Shown here in pieces: positions 31,401-46,400 of a stretch of 64,000 nucleotides of DNA. Position numbers and translations under genes: made by a program. This DNA comes from Cliona cf. orientalis (Eukaryota > Porifera > Demospongiae > Clionaida > Clionaidae): NCBI GenBank assembly GCA_963930775.1, contig OZ005694.1, positions 5,201,054 to 5,265,053 on the forward strand, in the 5' to 3' direction. The notes under the pieces are model-generated. The model saw only the letters and a list, made by a program, of their open reading frames with translations, made no database searches and was not told the origin of the DNA. Positions within the stretch are counted from its first letter, which is position 1. Every line of letters starts with the position of its first letter.

Positions 31401-34400
31401 TCAGTGAGTGAGCAATATGAGCCCTTGCAGGGCTCATATTGCTCACTCACTGACAGATAACTATTATGTACAATACATTTTAATGTCAACACATGCACGG
31501 TTTGTATGGCGACTATGGGGGTTAATGATATGCATGCCATACATGTGGGGTCAAAAAAAGTGCATATCTACATGTACAATGTCATGTATGTACAACTGTA
31601 TCTTCCAGTGTGAGATAGCTGTCGTTCAGTCTAAAGTACCATAGAAAAGAAGAGCTGAGCTTCATATTGATACCAAGAACAAGACTAAGCGTGCCAAGAT
31701 GACCGATGTAGACATGAATAAGTTTTCAGCCGCGTATGGCTGATGGCATCTTTAAATTCAGGGCAAATCTGTAATACTCATACCAGTGCTAGGGGACTTG
31801 GTTCACAAGTAGGTAAGTACCAGAGCAGTAACTTCGCTGAATACCGAGTCTTCCAGGACCACTCAGTCATCACAACTTCGGCGCTCTTTGAAAATCAAAA
31901 AAATTTAGCTTGTTCTATTTTCTTGGTAGTAGCCAGCTAGACTATCATCTAAAGAAAATACTAAACTTTATAGCTACTAATTTAAAACTAGCTAGGTCTT
32001 AGCTACCAACTCTTCGTCTTGAGTACTTTCTTCATGATAAGTCAACTCACTCGTCCATTTTTCGATCATTTCTGGCTGAATTGAATTTGAATTCGAGGAG
32101 AATCTGTAGCACTCCTTCCAGAACGAAAAATGAGGCATCCTCGATGTCTATACCATAGTAGCAGTGTATAGCAGTATCGTTGAACAGAACTGCTCAAGGT
32201 GCTTCGAAAAACGAGCCTTCAAAAACGAGAAAAATTCATTCTGTCCTGGGTAGGACGCGGTACACGGATAGATATACGGACGTATACGAGATTATTGCGT
32301 GTAATCACGTAATACATACATGCGTGTGCGTAATCATACACAGGAAAATATCATTCCCGTTTACCATTAAATGGTAGGTCTTAGTGTAGACTGTGTGTCT
32401 GCTAGTAGTATTAGAACGCATGCACATTGCATACTATACTGGCAAGCGATGGTAGGGCGGCCATATGACTGACCAGGAGTGGTTCGGGCGGCCATGGAGC
32501 CGTGTTGGTACGATTTTAGCTGATAACTGACTGTTATAATCCACACTGTGACTGTATGCGTGTATGTACTGTAGCTACAGTACATGTACATGTACATGTA
32601 TGCTATCCTAAGCACCTTGGAACTCTAGTGTACTTAACCCATAGTCACTAGATTGTTCAACGCATTGAAGCTTTGCATACATAGCAAAATATCATGTAAT
32701 TGCTGTAATTTAATCAAATCTTTAAAAGATACCTGCATGTCAAGTAGCACCCTGTCCAATCGTTTCTCTAGATGAGTAGTTCTACTTTCATTGTAATCCG
32801 TATCTTTTGGGTGGACAGATGGTGATGTTTCAGATTCACTGTCGCTCTGGCTGTTACTCTTCTTAGTAAACTGCATTATAATATTGCATACTGTATCACA
32901 AAAATATACATGTAACGGTATACCGTAGGTCGGGTTTTAACTGCGAGTATCTATTAAATGCGAATTGCGAGTTTTTCTACGTTTCGCAATTAATAGATTC
33001 GCAAACATAAACGTTCACGTATACTACAGTACGGTACGGGATCGTCCATCGCAATTATTGGATTCGCAATTTGGCCTGACTTGACTAGAACGCATTTACG
33101 CAATTAAAACCCGTCCTACGGTATTGCATTTATTCAAATAGAAGCCGCATCCCGATTAGTAGCCGCCCTCAAATAACAGCCGCTTTTGGAGCTCTGCAAA
33201 AGAAATAGTAGCCACCCTTGAATAGCAGCCGCACGCATGCGTGTACATAATTCAATGGGCATGGCCATGATTGTAAGCTACACGAGCGTCAGTTAATTCG
33301 AGGTAAAAAAATGGTAGAAAATGTCCTTGGTTTGGTTCTGCTGCTTATGTATTAATTATCTACATTATGTATCTCGAACGTTCAAAAATCAGTCCTGAAA
33401 ATCGAGTCTCTTGTTTCAATGTCACCAAGATGTCACTCCAAATAATATTAATAAAAGTTGCCCTCGATTAGTAGCCACACTCCAGCAAGGCTGAAATTAA
33501 TAGTAGCTGCGGCTAGTATTTGAATAAATACGGTACTCAAGGTATCACACTTCAACATAGCAAAATTCTGCTGCCCTCGAATGGTGCCATACATGTGTGT
33601 TTCAGCCAATTCATCCCAAACTCAATGGATTTTTAAGCTTAATATGAGTCACTCAGGTGCCCAGATAATATTATATATCTGATATATTTCAATTTTTTCA
33701 TGACAACGATAATGACAACCGATTAGCTCAGTGTGGATTATAACTTTTTGTTGATGATCTGATAAATGTCAGACCATATATATATACCAGGTTGATCAGA
33801 CATCACCAACTGTTGGTCGGACATTATAATAATATTACACATGTACATGTACATGTCTGTACGTACGTAGTATAACCAGATATAAGACTAATGTACTTGC
33901 AAGGGAAGGCATGCAGCAGCCATAGCTTACTTGCACATACATTGTGATTATGTGTGAGGGTAGGGGTTTAAAGCCCATTACCATCTCCAGGAGTGGGGCA
34001 GGAGAAAGAGAGCACAAAATTACTATGTAAAGAATAATTACACATAACCGAAAATGTTGGAATTACATGTATGCTAGCTGATCCTGAGATTGGATGATTG
34101 CCCACGGAGAAGCCACTAGGTGGAGTCATGGATGATACGGCAGCTATCTTCTGTGACTGTGGACAAGCGGACGTGGTCTGAAGGTGAAATTGGTGTGATG
34201 GGCGTGGGTTTCCAGTTGTCGTGGTTGTCACCTTAGGCTTCAGTTCACCCTGTGGTGCTGGCTCTTCTGGTATGGAAGCACGTGAAGGTTGGGAATGTGC
34301 AAATGAACCACTTCTGGCAGTTTGAGCATCTTCTGGCACTGGCCGTATCTGAAAAAGAAAACATTGTCAAAAAGAGAAGAAAGAAGAAGGAAGGACAAAA

Positions 34401-37400
34401 TAAATCCTAACACAATTTGAGGGGGGGGGTGGTGGTGTGGAACAGAGAGGGAGTACAAAAACACCTACATGTACATGTGTGTAGTACAAAACTACTACCG
34501 GTATGTGAATAATAATCACACACTACCACATATGGTAAGTACTGGATTGAAGGGTACATGTAGCTGCTTACCATATTTGCTGGTTGAGAAGTGGATTTGG
34601 AATTACGTTGACTCTGCTGAAGATGAAGCTGTTGGTTTTCATGTCTCAATCTTTGTATCTCTGAACTCATGTTCTATATATTATTTTTAAAGCACAATAA
34701 TAATTATCATGCATTTCAACATAAAAATTATTAACAATAATATACATGTATTATTGTGTACACAATATCATATAAACCCTATGGTCAGTTATAAAAGAAG
34801 TGTCAGGATACAATGCATATGCAAGTAATGATATAATATATTAATTTGCTACAGGACACACAAATCAGTCATATTAAGAAATCATACACATTTTCTCTGA
34901 GTAGAACTCTGTATTGTAATACAATACTCCATAATGATGCTGTTGTACTATATATCCTATCTAGTATCAATGAGGCAGTCACTACCTTAACACAGCAATG
35001 TGCATGTACATGTATAGCACAGCAAGCACTTTAGGAAGAAATTTTGACAGTATATCCTCCTTCAGGTGATTGTTCCCGTTTTCCATGAGCACTTTAAATT
35101 TAACAAGGTATTATCTGGCGAGGGGGAGGGGAGGGAACAGTAATGGGCCCAGTCTACATTAATACCTCCCGTTTAATGGCAAACTGAAAATAATGTGTTC
35201 CTATGTATGATTACACACGCGCACGTATGTATTACGCAAGTATATGCAATAATCCTGTATGCATCCACATACACTGTAGTAAGTACACCGTGCCCTACAG
35301 GACAGAATGAAATGGACGAATGAGTTGAACTATCACTACTCAAGACGAAGAGTTATAGCCAGAATCTAGCTACATGTAGTTTAGTAGCTGATACCCTGTG
35401 ATAAATTACATGTACATGTACAATGTCATGATATTAGCCTATATTATTAACCCCGCATGCATGTGCAAGGGGTAAAGTAATTGGTTGTGTCGTCATTGTT
35501 ATCATTTTTGTTGTCGTTAGCACAAAAATCACCATATCTTGAGATGTAGGCATCTAAGTGACTCGTAAGCGTAATAAATCAGTCGCATTCAGTGAGAAAA
35601 CTGGCTTCAATGTGCGTCAAATCAAGGAACATGGTCCACGAACGTCACAAATAGTGCCTTTTCGTTGGCCACCGTACCCACGCCTATCAACAGTGCCTAC
35701 TCAATGCACGATGCATGCCCATTGTGCTCATGCGCACAACTATAGTGTATATTGCCAAGTGCCTATCGACAGTGCCAACTCAATGCATTATGCATGCAGG
35801 CTTTGTGCTTTCTGCTCATGTGATATTATAAACTGGTAAAAGTCGTCAATAATGCTAGTGGCATACATGTATGTTTGCTATCCACAGACTGGAATGCAAA
35901 GCCCTATTGAATCAGAACATAACATACCGATATCTGTCTAGATCTGGTGCAGAGAGAGAGTCAGAGGTTTTTGGCAGATATCACCAGGAATCCTATACAC
36001 TTCTACTCAGTGTCTTTCCCCCATACACACCAAAGTAGATCTATACATTGTGCAATGTGCGTGCGGGGTATGTGCTTTACAGAGCTCTAGTTATAAAAGG
36101 AAACAGTTATGTCACAATTAATACATTGCATATACTGTAGAATCTCGCAATTACGCCCACTCCCCCTTGCGCATAAGCCCCCTGCACTTATAGCTCAAGT
36201 TCCTGCATAGGTACATGTAGTTTTGTCTTGCATATAAGCCCCCCTCCCTGACTATAAAATGTAGGTAGATATTAGAGCCCATAAGCCAATAAAAGCCATA
36301 GCTACAGCTAGCAAACTAGCTATTTGTGTCATACATGTATTATGCCTTACTTTGTCGATTTTTGCCCAGAAAAGTACAGACATAGCATGCACATGTAACA
36401 ACCCTAAGCTACATGTACAACGAGGATAGAGTGTAAACACAAACAGACTGACCTACTCGAATCTACTCTTACCTGATGTACATGGAAGTTAGTCAACATA
36501 CATATTACATCCCCAGTAGCAATTTACTTTTCTGTGGTTATGAGGTAATTATGGTGTAACATACGGTTAAATCATGACGAAATTATGATGAAATTATGAT
36601 GCAACCTATGAGGTAACCATGAGAAAATCTAGGGCCTCACTGGAGCCTTTCTGGGACTTGAAAATCGGTAAATATGTAGAGTATCTTACGTGTGTATCCA
36701 GCGAATACATTACAAACCGAGCGCTACTTTCTCTGAGAAGTACTGCTGGTTGAACTTCATAATTATGTTTTCTTGGCTTACGTAATGCCGTGGATAAATA
36801 AAGCTAGCCTTGCACTATATATAACATGCATCATTGTGAAGGGGCTGGCCTGCGTGAGACTGCAACGCGACCAACCTGAAGTACTGCTGGTTGAACTTCA
36901 TAATTATGTTTTCTTGGCTTACGTAATGCCGTGGATAAATAAAGCTAGCCTTGCACTATATATAACATGCATCATTGTGAAGGGGCTGGCCTGCGTGAGA
37001 CTGCAACGCGACCAACCTGAAGTTCGGAAGGTATACTGCACTGTCGAGTTTGTCTCTGTGATTGAAGCGTCGAAACTTCTTGTCGCTATCGAGGTTGAGG
37101 TCAGTCTTAGACTCCATCTCCACGATTTCTGGCACCAGTATCAATGTGTACACATTCTATTGATGACACTATGCAGCTACTGGGGATATGGTCAAGTGTT
37201 CATTACATGTAAACGCTGATTAGGCGATCATTAACTTCACATGTACATCACAACAATAATAATACTAGGGTGATGTAATTCATTGAGGGGGCAAGCCTTC
37301 ACTCATAATAGAGACTTGAATAGTAGAGGGGGAGGATTGGGATGCCCCCTCTACTATCTTCGATCCATAGTACATACAGTACAAGCAGCTATATCTATTC

Positions 37401-40400
37401 AAATAACAGTTGCATACCATGCATGATTCATCCCCAGCAAGTCGGGAGTTTTGCCACTGAGGCTACTCTGACTACTACATGTACATGTATGTGGCTAAAG
37501 AATTATACAGCTAGCTAGCTACTGAAATTAGATTACATGTATAACGTAGTCCTTGCACCCACACTATAGGCCTAGCCTTCAATTTGCTGTAGATACTTGT
37601 ACTGATGTTTCTTGTTTTCTAGCAGTCTACTCGAATGGATGTGAGCAGCATCTTTTGGTGAGCTACATGTATATTTAGAGCTAAAAGCAGCAAATGATGC
37701 GATAATCTTTACATAACTGCGATAATTTGCGCATGCGTTATGAGCTAGCGAGCACGTGTTTGACGTATCACTACATACACGTACATACAAACATGAGTAC
37801 ATTGGTTTTCTCGTAGTATTGATTAGTGTGCCATGGGGCTCGCTCAGGCTCGCCCCAATTATGCTTACACTATGCAAATGACTATGAAAGCTGCTTCCTG
37901 TCTACACTATATACACACACAATACTAACAGTCACTGGAATAAAGGAATACTCATGGCCACTCAGGACATGGTTTACACAACACATAGTGCACATACATG
38001 TACATGCATATGAAGCCCTACCAAAACAGTAGCTTACTTGAACCTGTACATCTCTTCCATCCAATTCCTTCTCCAGCTTTGCGACACGTGATTCAGCCCC
38101 CAAGCGAGCTTCTTTAGCATGTTTCTCAGCCTCTTCTGCTCTCCTTTCAGCTTCAATTACTCTAGCCCTAGCTTCATCTGCTCTCTTATCAGCATCATCA
38201 GCACATTGTTGAGGAAATTCAATTTCAAGTAAGGTAGAGTCTTCCTCAGGAGGTGAATCAGGGGAAGCAAGTAATTCAATATCCGGTTTTCTCTTCTTCC
38301 TCAGTTGTTCATTCTGCTTTAGTAGCTGAGTATTTTGCTTCTTGAGTTCCTTTGTCACTTTGTCATGTTCGTCCATCAGAATCTTCATACTCTCCTTGGA
38401 CCCACTTTTCTGCATAAAAAGTTCATATCGTAAAGATCGGGAATGTTGGATTCCAAGTGGCCAATCTTATCCACAAATTCTCAGCGGTCAATTATACGTA
38501 TGCTCGTCTGACTTACATCAATACATGCGCATTTGCAATGCCATGTTCATATTGGACATATTATTGAAGTGATTAAAATTAAATGTACATATACATATAA
38601 CTACATGTACTCTATCAAAATGAATAATATTGCACACGAAAATTTTTCTGAAGTAAAATTGTCTGTACTAACTGTACTAACTATTTTTTTGGTATAGTTG
38701 ACCTCTGTTCATCATTGGCCTACTTTATGATGACCCAACTCCTTCCCATAGCCGGCAAATTGCCTATAAAAACTTTGGTTGCTAAGCAACTACCAACAAA
38801 TACAAGTTACATCCCCAGTATAAATTAACTTTTTTGCGGTTATTAGGTAATTATGTTGTAATTATGATGTAACCTATGTCGTCATAGCGCTAAAATTCAG
38901 AGCCTTTACAGAACACTTCTGAGACCTGAAAATCCACAGAATCATATATTAACTTACATACATATCCAGCGAATACATTAAAAGCTGAGTGCTACTTTCT
39001 CCGACAAGTAATGCCAGTCGAACTTCTCGCGTTCTCTTGGCTGACGTAATCCTGTGGATAAATAAAGCTAGCCTTGCGCTATTTATAGCACGCGTCATGC
39101 CACGACCGATCTGAAGTTCGGAAGCTGTACTGTGCTGTCAAATTCATCTCCTTTGATTGAAGCATCGAAACTCGAAGTCGAAAGTTGATCTTAGACTCCA
39201 TCTCTGCGATTGAGGCCCCGGCATCGATGTGTGTATTGACGACCTTTACCACATGCACCATTAGAACTATGCAGCCACTGGGGATGTGGTCTAGGGTTCA
39301 TATTATACATAATATACCGTAAAGTCTGGTTAATAAGCGCACATGCTTATCAGTCTACACTAAGACCACCGGAAGTCCATATACGTACAATACATTTTAA
39401 TGTCAACGCGCGGTTTGCATGGCGCCTATGGGGGTTAATGATATGCATGCCATGCATGTGGGGTAAAAAAAAGTGCATGTCTATGTACAACCGTATCTTC
39501 TAGTGTGAGGTAGCTATCGTTCTATCTCAAGTACCATTGGAAAGAGGAAGAGCTGAGCTTCACTTTGATACCAAGAATAAGAGTAAGCGTGCCGAGATGA
39601 CCGATGTAGAGATGACAAAGATTTCGGCTGCGTATGGCTGAGGGCATTTTTGAATTGGGGGCAAATCAGTAACTATCAAACCAGCGCTGGGGGACTTGGT
39701 CCACAAGTAGGTAAGTACCAGAGCAGTTATTCCGCTGAATCCCGAGTCTTCCAGGACCACTCTGCCACCATGAGCGCTCTTTGAAGATCGAAAATAATTT
39801 ATCACTTTAGTCTGTTCTATTTTCTTAGTAGTAGTTAACTAGACTGTCAACCAAAGAAAATACTAAACTTTAGCTACTAACCTAGCTAGGTTATAGCTAC
39901 CAACTCTTCGTCTTGAGTACTTTCTTCGTGATACTTCAACTCGCTCGTCCATTTTTCGATCTTTTCTGGCTGAATGGAACTTTGAATTGGGGGCAAATCA
40001 GTAACTCTCGTTCCAGAACCAAAAACGAGGCATCCTCGATGTCTATACCATAGTGGCAGTGTATAGCAGTAGCGTGGAACAGAACCGCTCGAGGCGCTTC
40101 GAGAAACGAGCCTTCGAAAACGAGAAAAATTCATTCTGTCCTGGGTAGGGCACGGTACACGGATAGATATGCGGACGTATACGATATTATTGCGTGTACC
40201 CGCGTAATACGTACGCGCGCGTGCGTAATCATACGCAGTAAAACATCATTTCCGGTTTGCCATTAAACGGGAGGTCTTAGTGTAGACTGTTATTAAGCGC
40301 ATATTTTTTAATAAGCACATGCTTCCTTCCTGTTGTTAAGTATTGTCAACAAGCGCATGCGCCTAATAAAACGGCAGCGGTATTCGCCGTTCGATCAAGA

Positions 40401-43400
40401 GTGTTCCATGCTCTACATGGCTAGAACTAATTTACCAACCTATTTTCGGATAGCCAGCTACACGAGATTGACTATACTCATACTCAACACTGCGATAATC
40501 CACTGAGACGGGTTTGAACTCTCGACTTTAACCGAAGCGAGTCTCGACTGGCTATTTTTCCACGGTTTTGTTCCAGCGATGGCTTCCGATCATATTCCCA
40601 TGAACTATTACAGAGCTTAGTCCGAGAATTGCTGTGTTCATAACTTGCTAGCTTTGTGATTGAGCGCGCGAACGTGCTGTCAGTGGGCGGGGCCAAAACT
40701 TCACTCTCTATTAAGCGCACATCGTCTAATAGGCGCATATTTCCTTACCACCCAGAGTGATAAGCGCATGCGCTTATTAACCGGAATTTACGGTATTTTA
40801 TATGACATTATATGTAATACACCAGTACATGCATTACCTGTTTTTTGTGTTCGTCAACCTATAAGCAAGGAAAGAGATAGAGAAAAAGGGAGAATAGAAA
40901 GAAGAGAAAAACAATGTACATGTACATGTATACAACTACTGTATGGTGTGGTTCTTAATTTGGCAAAATTTTAATGGTGAATTCAGTCAAGATCACCAAT
41001 AAAACTTGCTAATAATTTAACATAACATGCATGCATGGCCAAATTTACTGTACAAACTGAGTTGTTTCACCAAATTTTAATGTTCACCAGCTATACAGTA
41101 TGAAATGCTGATATCAAAAGTACCACACACTCACCTTTGCTTTTAGTCTTCCAATTTCTTTAGCATACTGCTTCACTTGACTGGCCTTGGCCTGAACATC
41201 TCGTTGATTTTTTTCAGCCTGCTTTCTCCAATAGTTTGCACTCTCTCTGAAACTCTCTGCCTCCTCGAAGTACTTACTAGCCTCATCCCTAGCAGCCTCA
41301 GCCTCATCTTTATATTTGCTAGCTTCCTGTACCCTCATCTGATTAAGTTTCTCAGTGTCAGCTAGGAGAGTTTTGTGCTTGTGTAGATGTTCCTTGGTGT
41401 ACTGTAAATCTTCCTTTACCTCATCTAATTCTTGTTTGTACAGAGCCTTTTCATGTGCTGCACGCCCCTGTATTTGCGCCTCCTTTTTCTTTATGTCGTC
41501 AATCAAGCAATGGATTCGTTCACGATCTCTCCTTTCTTCCTCAAAATCACCTTTGTACACTAACATCTAATATTATAATAACATTATTATGAATAATTAA
41601 GGGTACATGTAAGATACATATACATGCCCAATGGGGAATGGTGGTAGCTGCAGAAAGTACATGTATACAAACAAGAGTACAGTCCAACCTCGATTATCTA
41701 CATGTAAACCTCTAGCCAAGCCAATGTATAATACAAAAGTGGCAGAGTTTTGTGTGCGTATGTGCACTAGATTATGCCTCCCCTTTCTGCATGCTAGCAT
41801 TGAGCAAATCAGGGAAGGGGTTTATGTGACATTTCCGCGTGATAATCATTGCCAATCGATGAATGCATCATGGGTGCACAGTCTCTGCACTTTCTCTGGC
41901 TGTATGATGGGCTAAACTTGAGAAAAATGACAAATAATATTATGGTACAAATTTAATAGTTTAGCATGTTAGCCGTAGCTTACATGTAATTCTGCTTTTC
42001 CTGGCTTATGAATTCTATTACCTCTATTTTGTAATTAGAGGAGGGGCTTATACACAAGACAAGATAGTCACTGTCTACAAGCATGTACATGCAGGAAATT
42101 GAGCTAAAAGTGCAGGGGGGGGCATAATGTGCACTACATGGGGCGTAATTGCAGGATTCTATGGTACATTATGTTCAAGGTGCATCCTACATGAATCATA
42201 ACATCGAAAGATTGCAGCCTTATACATGTATTCAACTATTCTACATTTGTACTGCCATTCCTACTTACAGAGTCTACCGACACTATAATCATATCAATTT
42301 TTATAAATCCCATATCCACCTTTAAATCCTCCTGTAACAAATAAATACGTAACAATGATCTGATCGGTTGATGAGTACACGTACACACAATAATGTACAT
42401 GTACCCACCATTGTAAGCATCACGTAAGCTCTCTCTATAAAAATTAATAAGCCTTGAAATATGTTTATTACTAGGCTATGTAACAGTCAGTTGCTAGAAT
42501 GTACATTCTCTTGGTCCAAATTTTCAGCTTAGTATAAGCATGATTGTCATGAACCATAAGCAACAGAAGTAAGGTTTTTATCAAGGATGGCATATAATGT
42601 ATCAGAGGTACACATGTAATACATGTATACCGGGAAATCTTGGTGAGATTTTTACAGTAACGATCACAGGTAACTTGACAAACGAGTACGAGTAGTGAGG
42701 AGGTGACTCGTGTGGCCTGGACGTTCACACGCAGGTGTAAAAGGCGCCACGTAAGTGCGAGTACTCACATGTTCGCGCATACACATGTATCCGCACGCAC
42801 TCGCGAGTACGTATAGGGTGCGGTCCAACTATTGCACCTACAAGGCAATGGTGGCAAGATTGAGACAACAGGCAGTTCGCTCGCTTATCGTACTTCTTGA
42901 TGAACACTGGTGAGTTTACTGAGCAAAGACAGGTAATAAAAGATTCGCTAGGAATAAAGAAGCATCCTATTCTCTGTATTTTTTCATGACGATCGAGTCT
43001 TGAGTACTCGTGAATGTGATCGCGAGCACTGTCACCCGCCGAGGCACGAGACTGTTAGAAGGCTTTAGCAGCTTGTTGAGAGAAGAGAGGCAGTAAAACT
43101 ATACCTAGCTCAAACTAGCTAGATTTTTTTTGCTGTCGAGTGTCAAATACTTGCGTGTGCCCTCGCAAGTGCGAGCACTCGAAATGCGGGTACCGGGTAC
43201 ACATGGTTACCGAAAATTGACTCGCGAGCAGGTGCTACTCTACACGCCTGTCACTCGTACTTGTTTGTCAAGTTACATGTACCTGTGAGCGATACTATAA
43301 TTCGGCGATTCGGCAAATTCTGTAGCTAGAGATCACCAAATTAAAAACTCGCCAATTGAACTTGATGCATGCACGTCTATGGTGATAAGCATTGAGATTT

Positions 43401-46400
43401 AAACTTTTTCAATACCAATGGAGAGCTATATGTACATGCATGTACATGTCTATGTATTTCACTAAATTTAATGCTTGCCAAACCTACCCCATACGGTACA
43501 TGTATGTATACCTGTGCTTCAGCTTGTTCTGTTTTCTCTTTCCATTTTTGGCATTCATCAGTAAGATTTCGTAATTGGCATTCCTTGTCTGCTAATTTGG
43601 CTTGGAGATCCGCCACAGAGGTCAAACCACCCTGTCCTGTTCCTCTGTGAACTTCAATATGAGTATCTCTCTCTGAGAGTAGCTTAAGACAACGATCCTT
43701 CTCCCTCTATATTAATGTACAGTATACAATATGTGCACATAAAATTTAATACAAAATGCACACAATGCAATATATTATAACAACATGAAACATAGAGTAT
43801 TTATCACAATTGCATATAACCACTCCCAAAATCTAGGAGGAATCATCTTAGCGCCTGCTCAGGTACAATACGTACATGTACATTGTACATGATAATATAC
43901 AAATATCCAAAAACATGTACATGTACTCATACTTCAGCCTCTTCCAGAAGTCCTTCCATTGACCGGACTTGTTCTTCCATGTGCTGCATGTACATGTACA
44001 TACAGAAAAGCATCATTACTAAAATTAAGTGTCACACATGGCATGTGCCATTAATATGTTCATTGTTACACGTTGGCTGTAGTGGAAGAAAATGTGTCTT
44101 TTCATATCACAAGCTTGGCCAGCAGAACAGTATAGTAAATAAGTACATCGAACCTAGTTTCATATAGCCACGTAGGGCAGCGGCTCGCCCAAATAGGAAG
44201 GATCAATATGGAAGAACAACTCCACATACTAACCCTGAAAACTAACTTTGCAGTACTAATCCTGGAAACTAACCACAATTTTACCCGAAACCCACCTGAC
44301 CCCTCTCGCAGATGGTGGAATCGCTCTTCCATATTGGAGTAAACCTATGCATATAGATGTTAGAGAACTTCGTAAGAAATTAATTTCTTACATTGTACAG
44401 TGTACTAATTGCATTGGATCATGCATTCTAAGTATACAGTACATTATGATTGTATATATATGATGATACACATACATACGTACCTGGGACATTTCAGCCT
44501 GCTGCTTTAGATGCAATACAGCACGGCTCTGCTCCACCGAGTGCTTTTGGAGTTTGCTAACATTATCATTTAACATCTTAATCCGACCCTGCAAACGAGC
44601 AATGATCTTTCCACTATTTTCTTCACCGCTGGAAGCCTTGTCATTCTGTTCTGGTAGCGGAATAACTTCAAGCTGTTGCTGCAGTTGTCCTATCTGATCC
44701 CGAAGCCTTTGGCCATGCTCTCTTTCAGTGTGGTATTGAATTTCAAAATGCTTAGCCTGTTTGCTAATGTTCACTACCTCTATTTCAACCGCTGACTTTT
44801 GGCTTCGCAATTGCTCAATGTTCTCTTTCAATTGTCTTATTTCTTCAATGTTGCTGCTAATTTCTAATACACATTGTTCATCTTCCCACTTTAACTTATC
44901 TATTTGTCGCTTTAATGAACGGATTTCTTGATCCTTGCTCGACGCTGAATCTTGGCTCGATATAACTGCTTTCTCATACGATTCCTGTCTTTGAAAACCA
45001 TGATGCTTGCCTCTTTGCTCCTGCTTCTGCAAGTGATGTAACTCTTTCTCACTCTTTGCAGTTTGAGATTTACTTTCCTTTAATTCTCGTTCCATCTCAG
45101 CTAATTTCCTGAGAAGTTGTGAATTCTTCGTCTGTAATTCCGTCTTCTCTCGGAGAATTAGTCTGAAAACATCCTCATCTTTGTCAGGTGCTCTCTTGTG
45201 TTCCTGTATTAGTTATACAGCTAATTAAACATTTATTAGAATAATTTAACACAACTATTACATATTACATGTATGAAGTTTGGAAGAATATCATTCTATG
45301 ACATAACAATGGAATCATTAGCGCAACTTCCAAAAAATCATTTCTAGTGTAAAAATATTAGCCTAGAGCATTATCAGGTTCTACCCAAGTAAAAAAAAGT
45401 GAAGAGGAACAAGTGCATAGGGGAATCTTTTTAATGAGTATGTAATGCATGTTGCCTAGACTTTTGTAATATTATGCTAGCCAGTGTTGAAGTGTACACT
45501 AAGGGCATCTATTCAGCTTCATGTTAGGTATACCTTTGATGTGTTCTGTGTAAATAGGTGTAGATAGGTGTTAACCATGCTGGTGTTTAGTCTTGCACGC
45601 CACACCCACCAATCCGAGGGAAAGAGGGGTCTGGTGACCATGCGCACGAGTTGTTCTGGCGACCAAAACTGGTCGCATCCAATCAGATTCGAGATTTGAA
45701 TTTATTGCTTGGCAACGCTTTACTGGCGGCGCGCGCGCAATACAGTCGGCCCCGCATTGATTGCGGTTACCCGTGACGTGTTTTGTAATTATTGCATTCC
45801 GACGGAACAACTCGCTGTACGCATGGTCACCAGACCCTCTTTCTTTTGAGATTGAAGGGTGTGGCTAGCGAGACTAGCTGGTGTTGTGTGCGTGACTAGG
45901 CCTCACCCATTTGTAACCCCTTGGTGAACTTTGTAATTACCGTATAGCGGGAAATTTTCGTATGGTGCTAATTTTCGTATATTTTGTATGCTCCGTCCCT
46001 TATACGAAAATAAAAACTACGAAAATTTGAACGTACGAAATTTTTTTTCCTTTCGCGAGTGACCTTTGACCTATATGCCTACCACGGCCACATGTGGTCG
46101 TTAGCGGCTGGTGCTAAATGCAAGGCTAGCTCACTGAATAATGTCTATTTATCGGTTCTTTGCCAAGGCGTCGAAACGGAGTGACCTTTCTGGTCCCAGT
46201 GGACCGCTATCGGCATCGATTATGATCAAGGAAGCCAGTGATGCTAGTGCTAGCGTTACCGTATACCGCATGTTAAGTGTGAGCGCTATCAGCTGCGCAT
46301 GCGCGCAATCTCCCGCTGCAAGCATACGAAATTAAAAAGTACGAAAATTTATTCTAAGGGTGTTTTGGTCAATCATACGAAAATTAGCACCAACGAAAAT

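Larger units (their letters stand above)
29568..32732. other. Repeat-filled intron of gene 4
   Basis: No exon was recognised. It contains a truncated CATCCCCAGTAGC-family repeat (about 30201-30645), a repeat at 30890-31075 also found at 33731-33938, and a complete element at 31195-32393. Confidence 0.5.

Noticed and set aside
35558..35839. 93-codon plus-strand frame with an internally repeated Cys/His-rich peptide
   Set aside because: The repetition is at DNA level (CAGTGCC..CTCAATGCA..ATGCATGC twice) in repeat-rich intron DNA; Cys spacing does not fit a known finger.
36773..37219. 148-codon frame with a repeated 47-residue block
   Set aside because: It is created by the 141-bp tandem duplication in a MITE; other copies of the family have no such frame.
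38038..38409. Reading the exon as the start of a separate gene at its internal Met
   Set aside because: A good acceptor (TATGCAG) and phase 0 frame lie upstream of the Met and fit the gene 4 series, though a gene split cannot be fully excluded.
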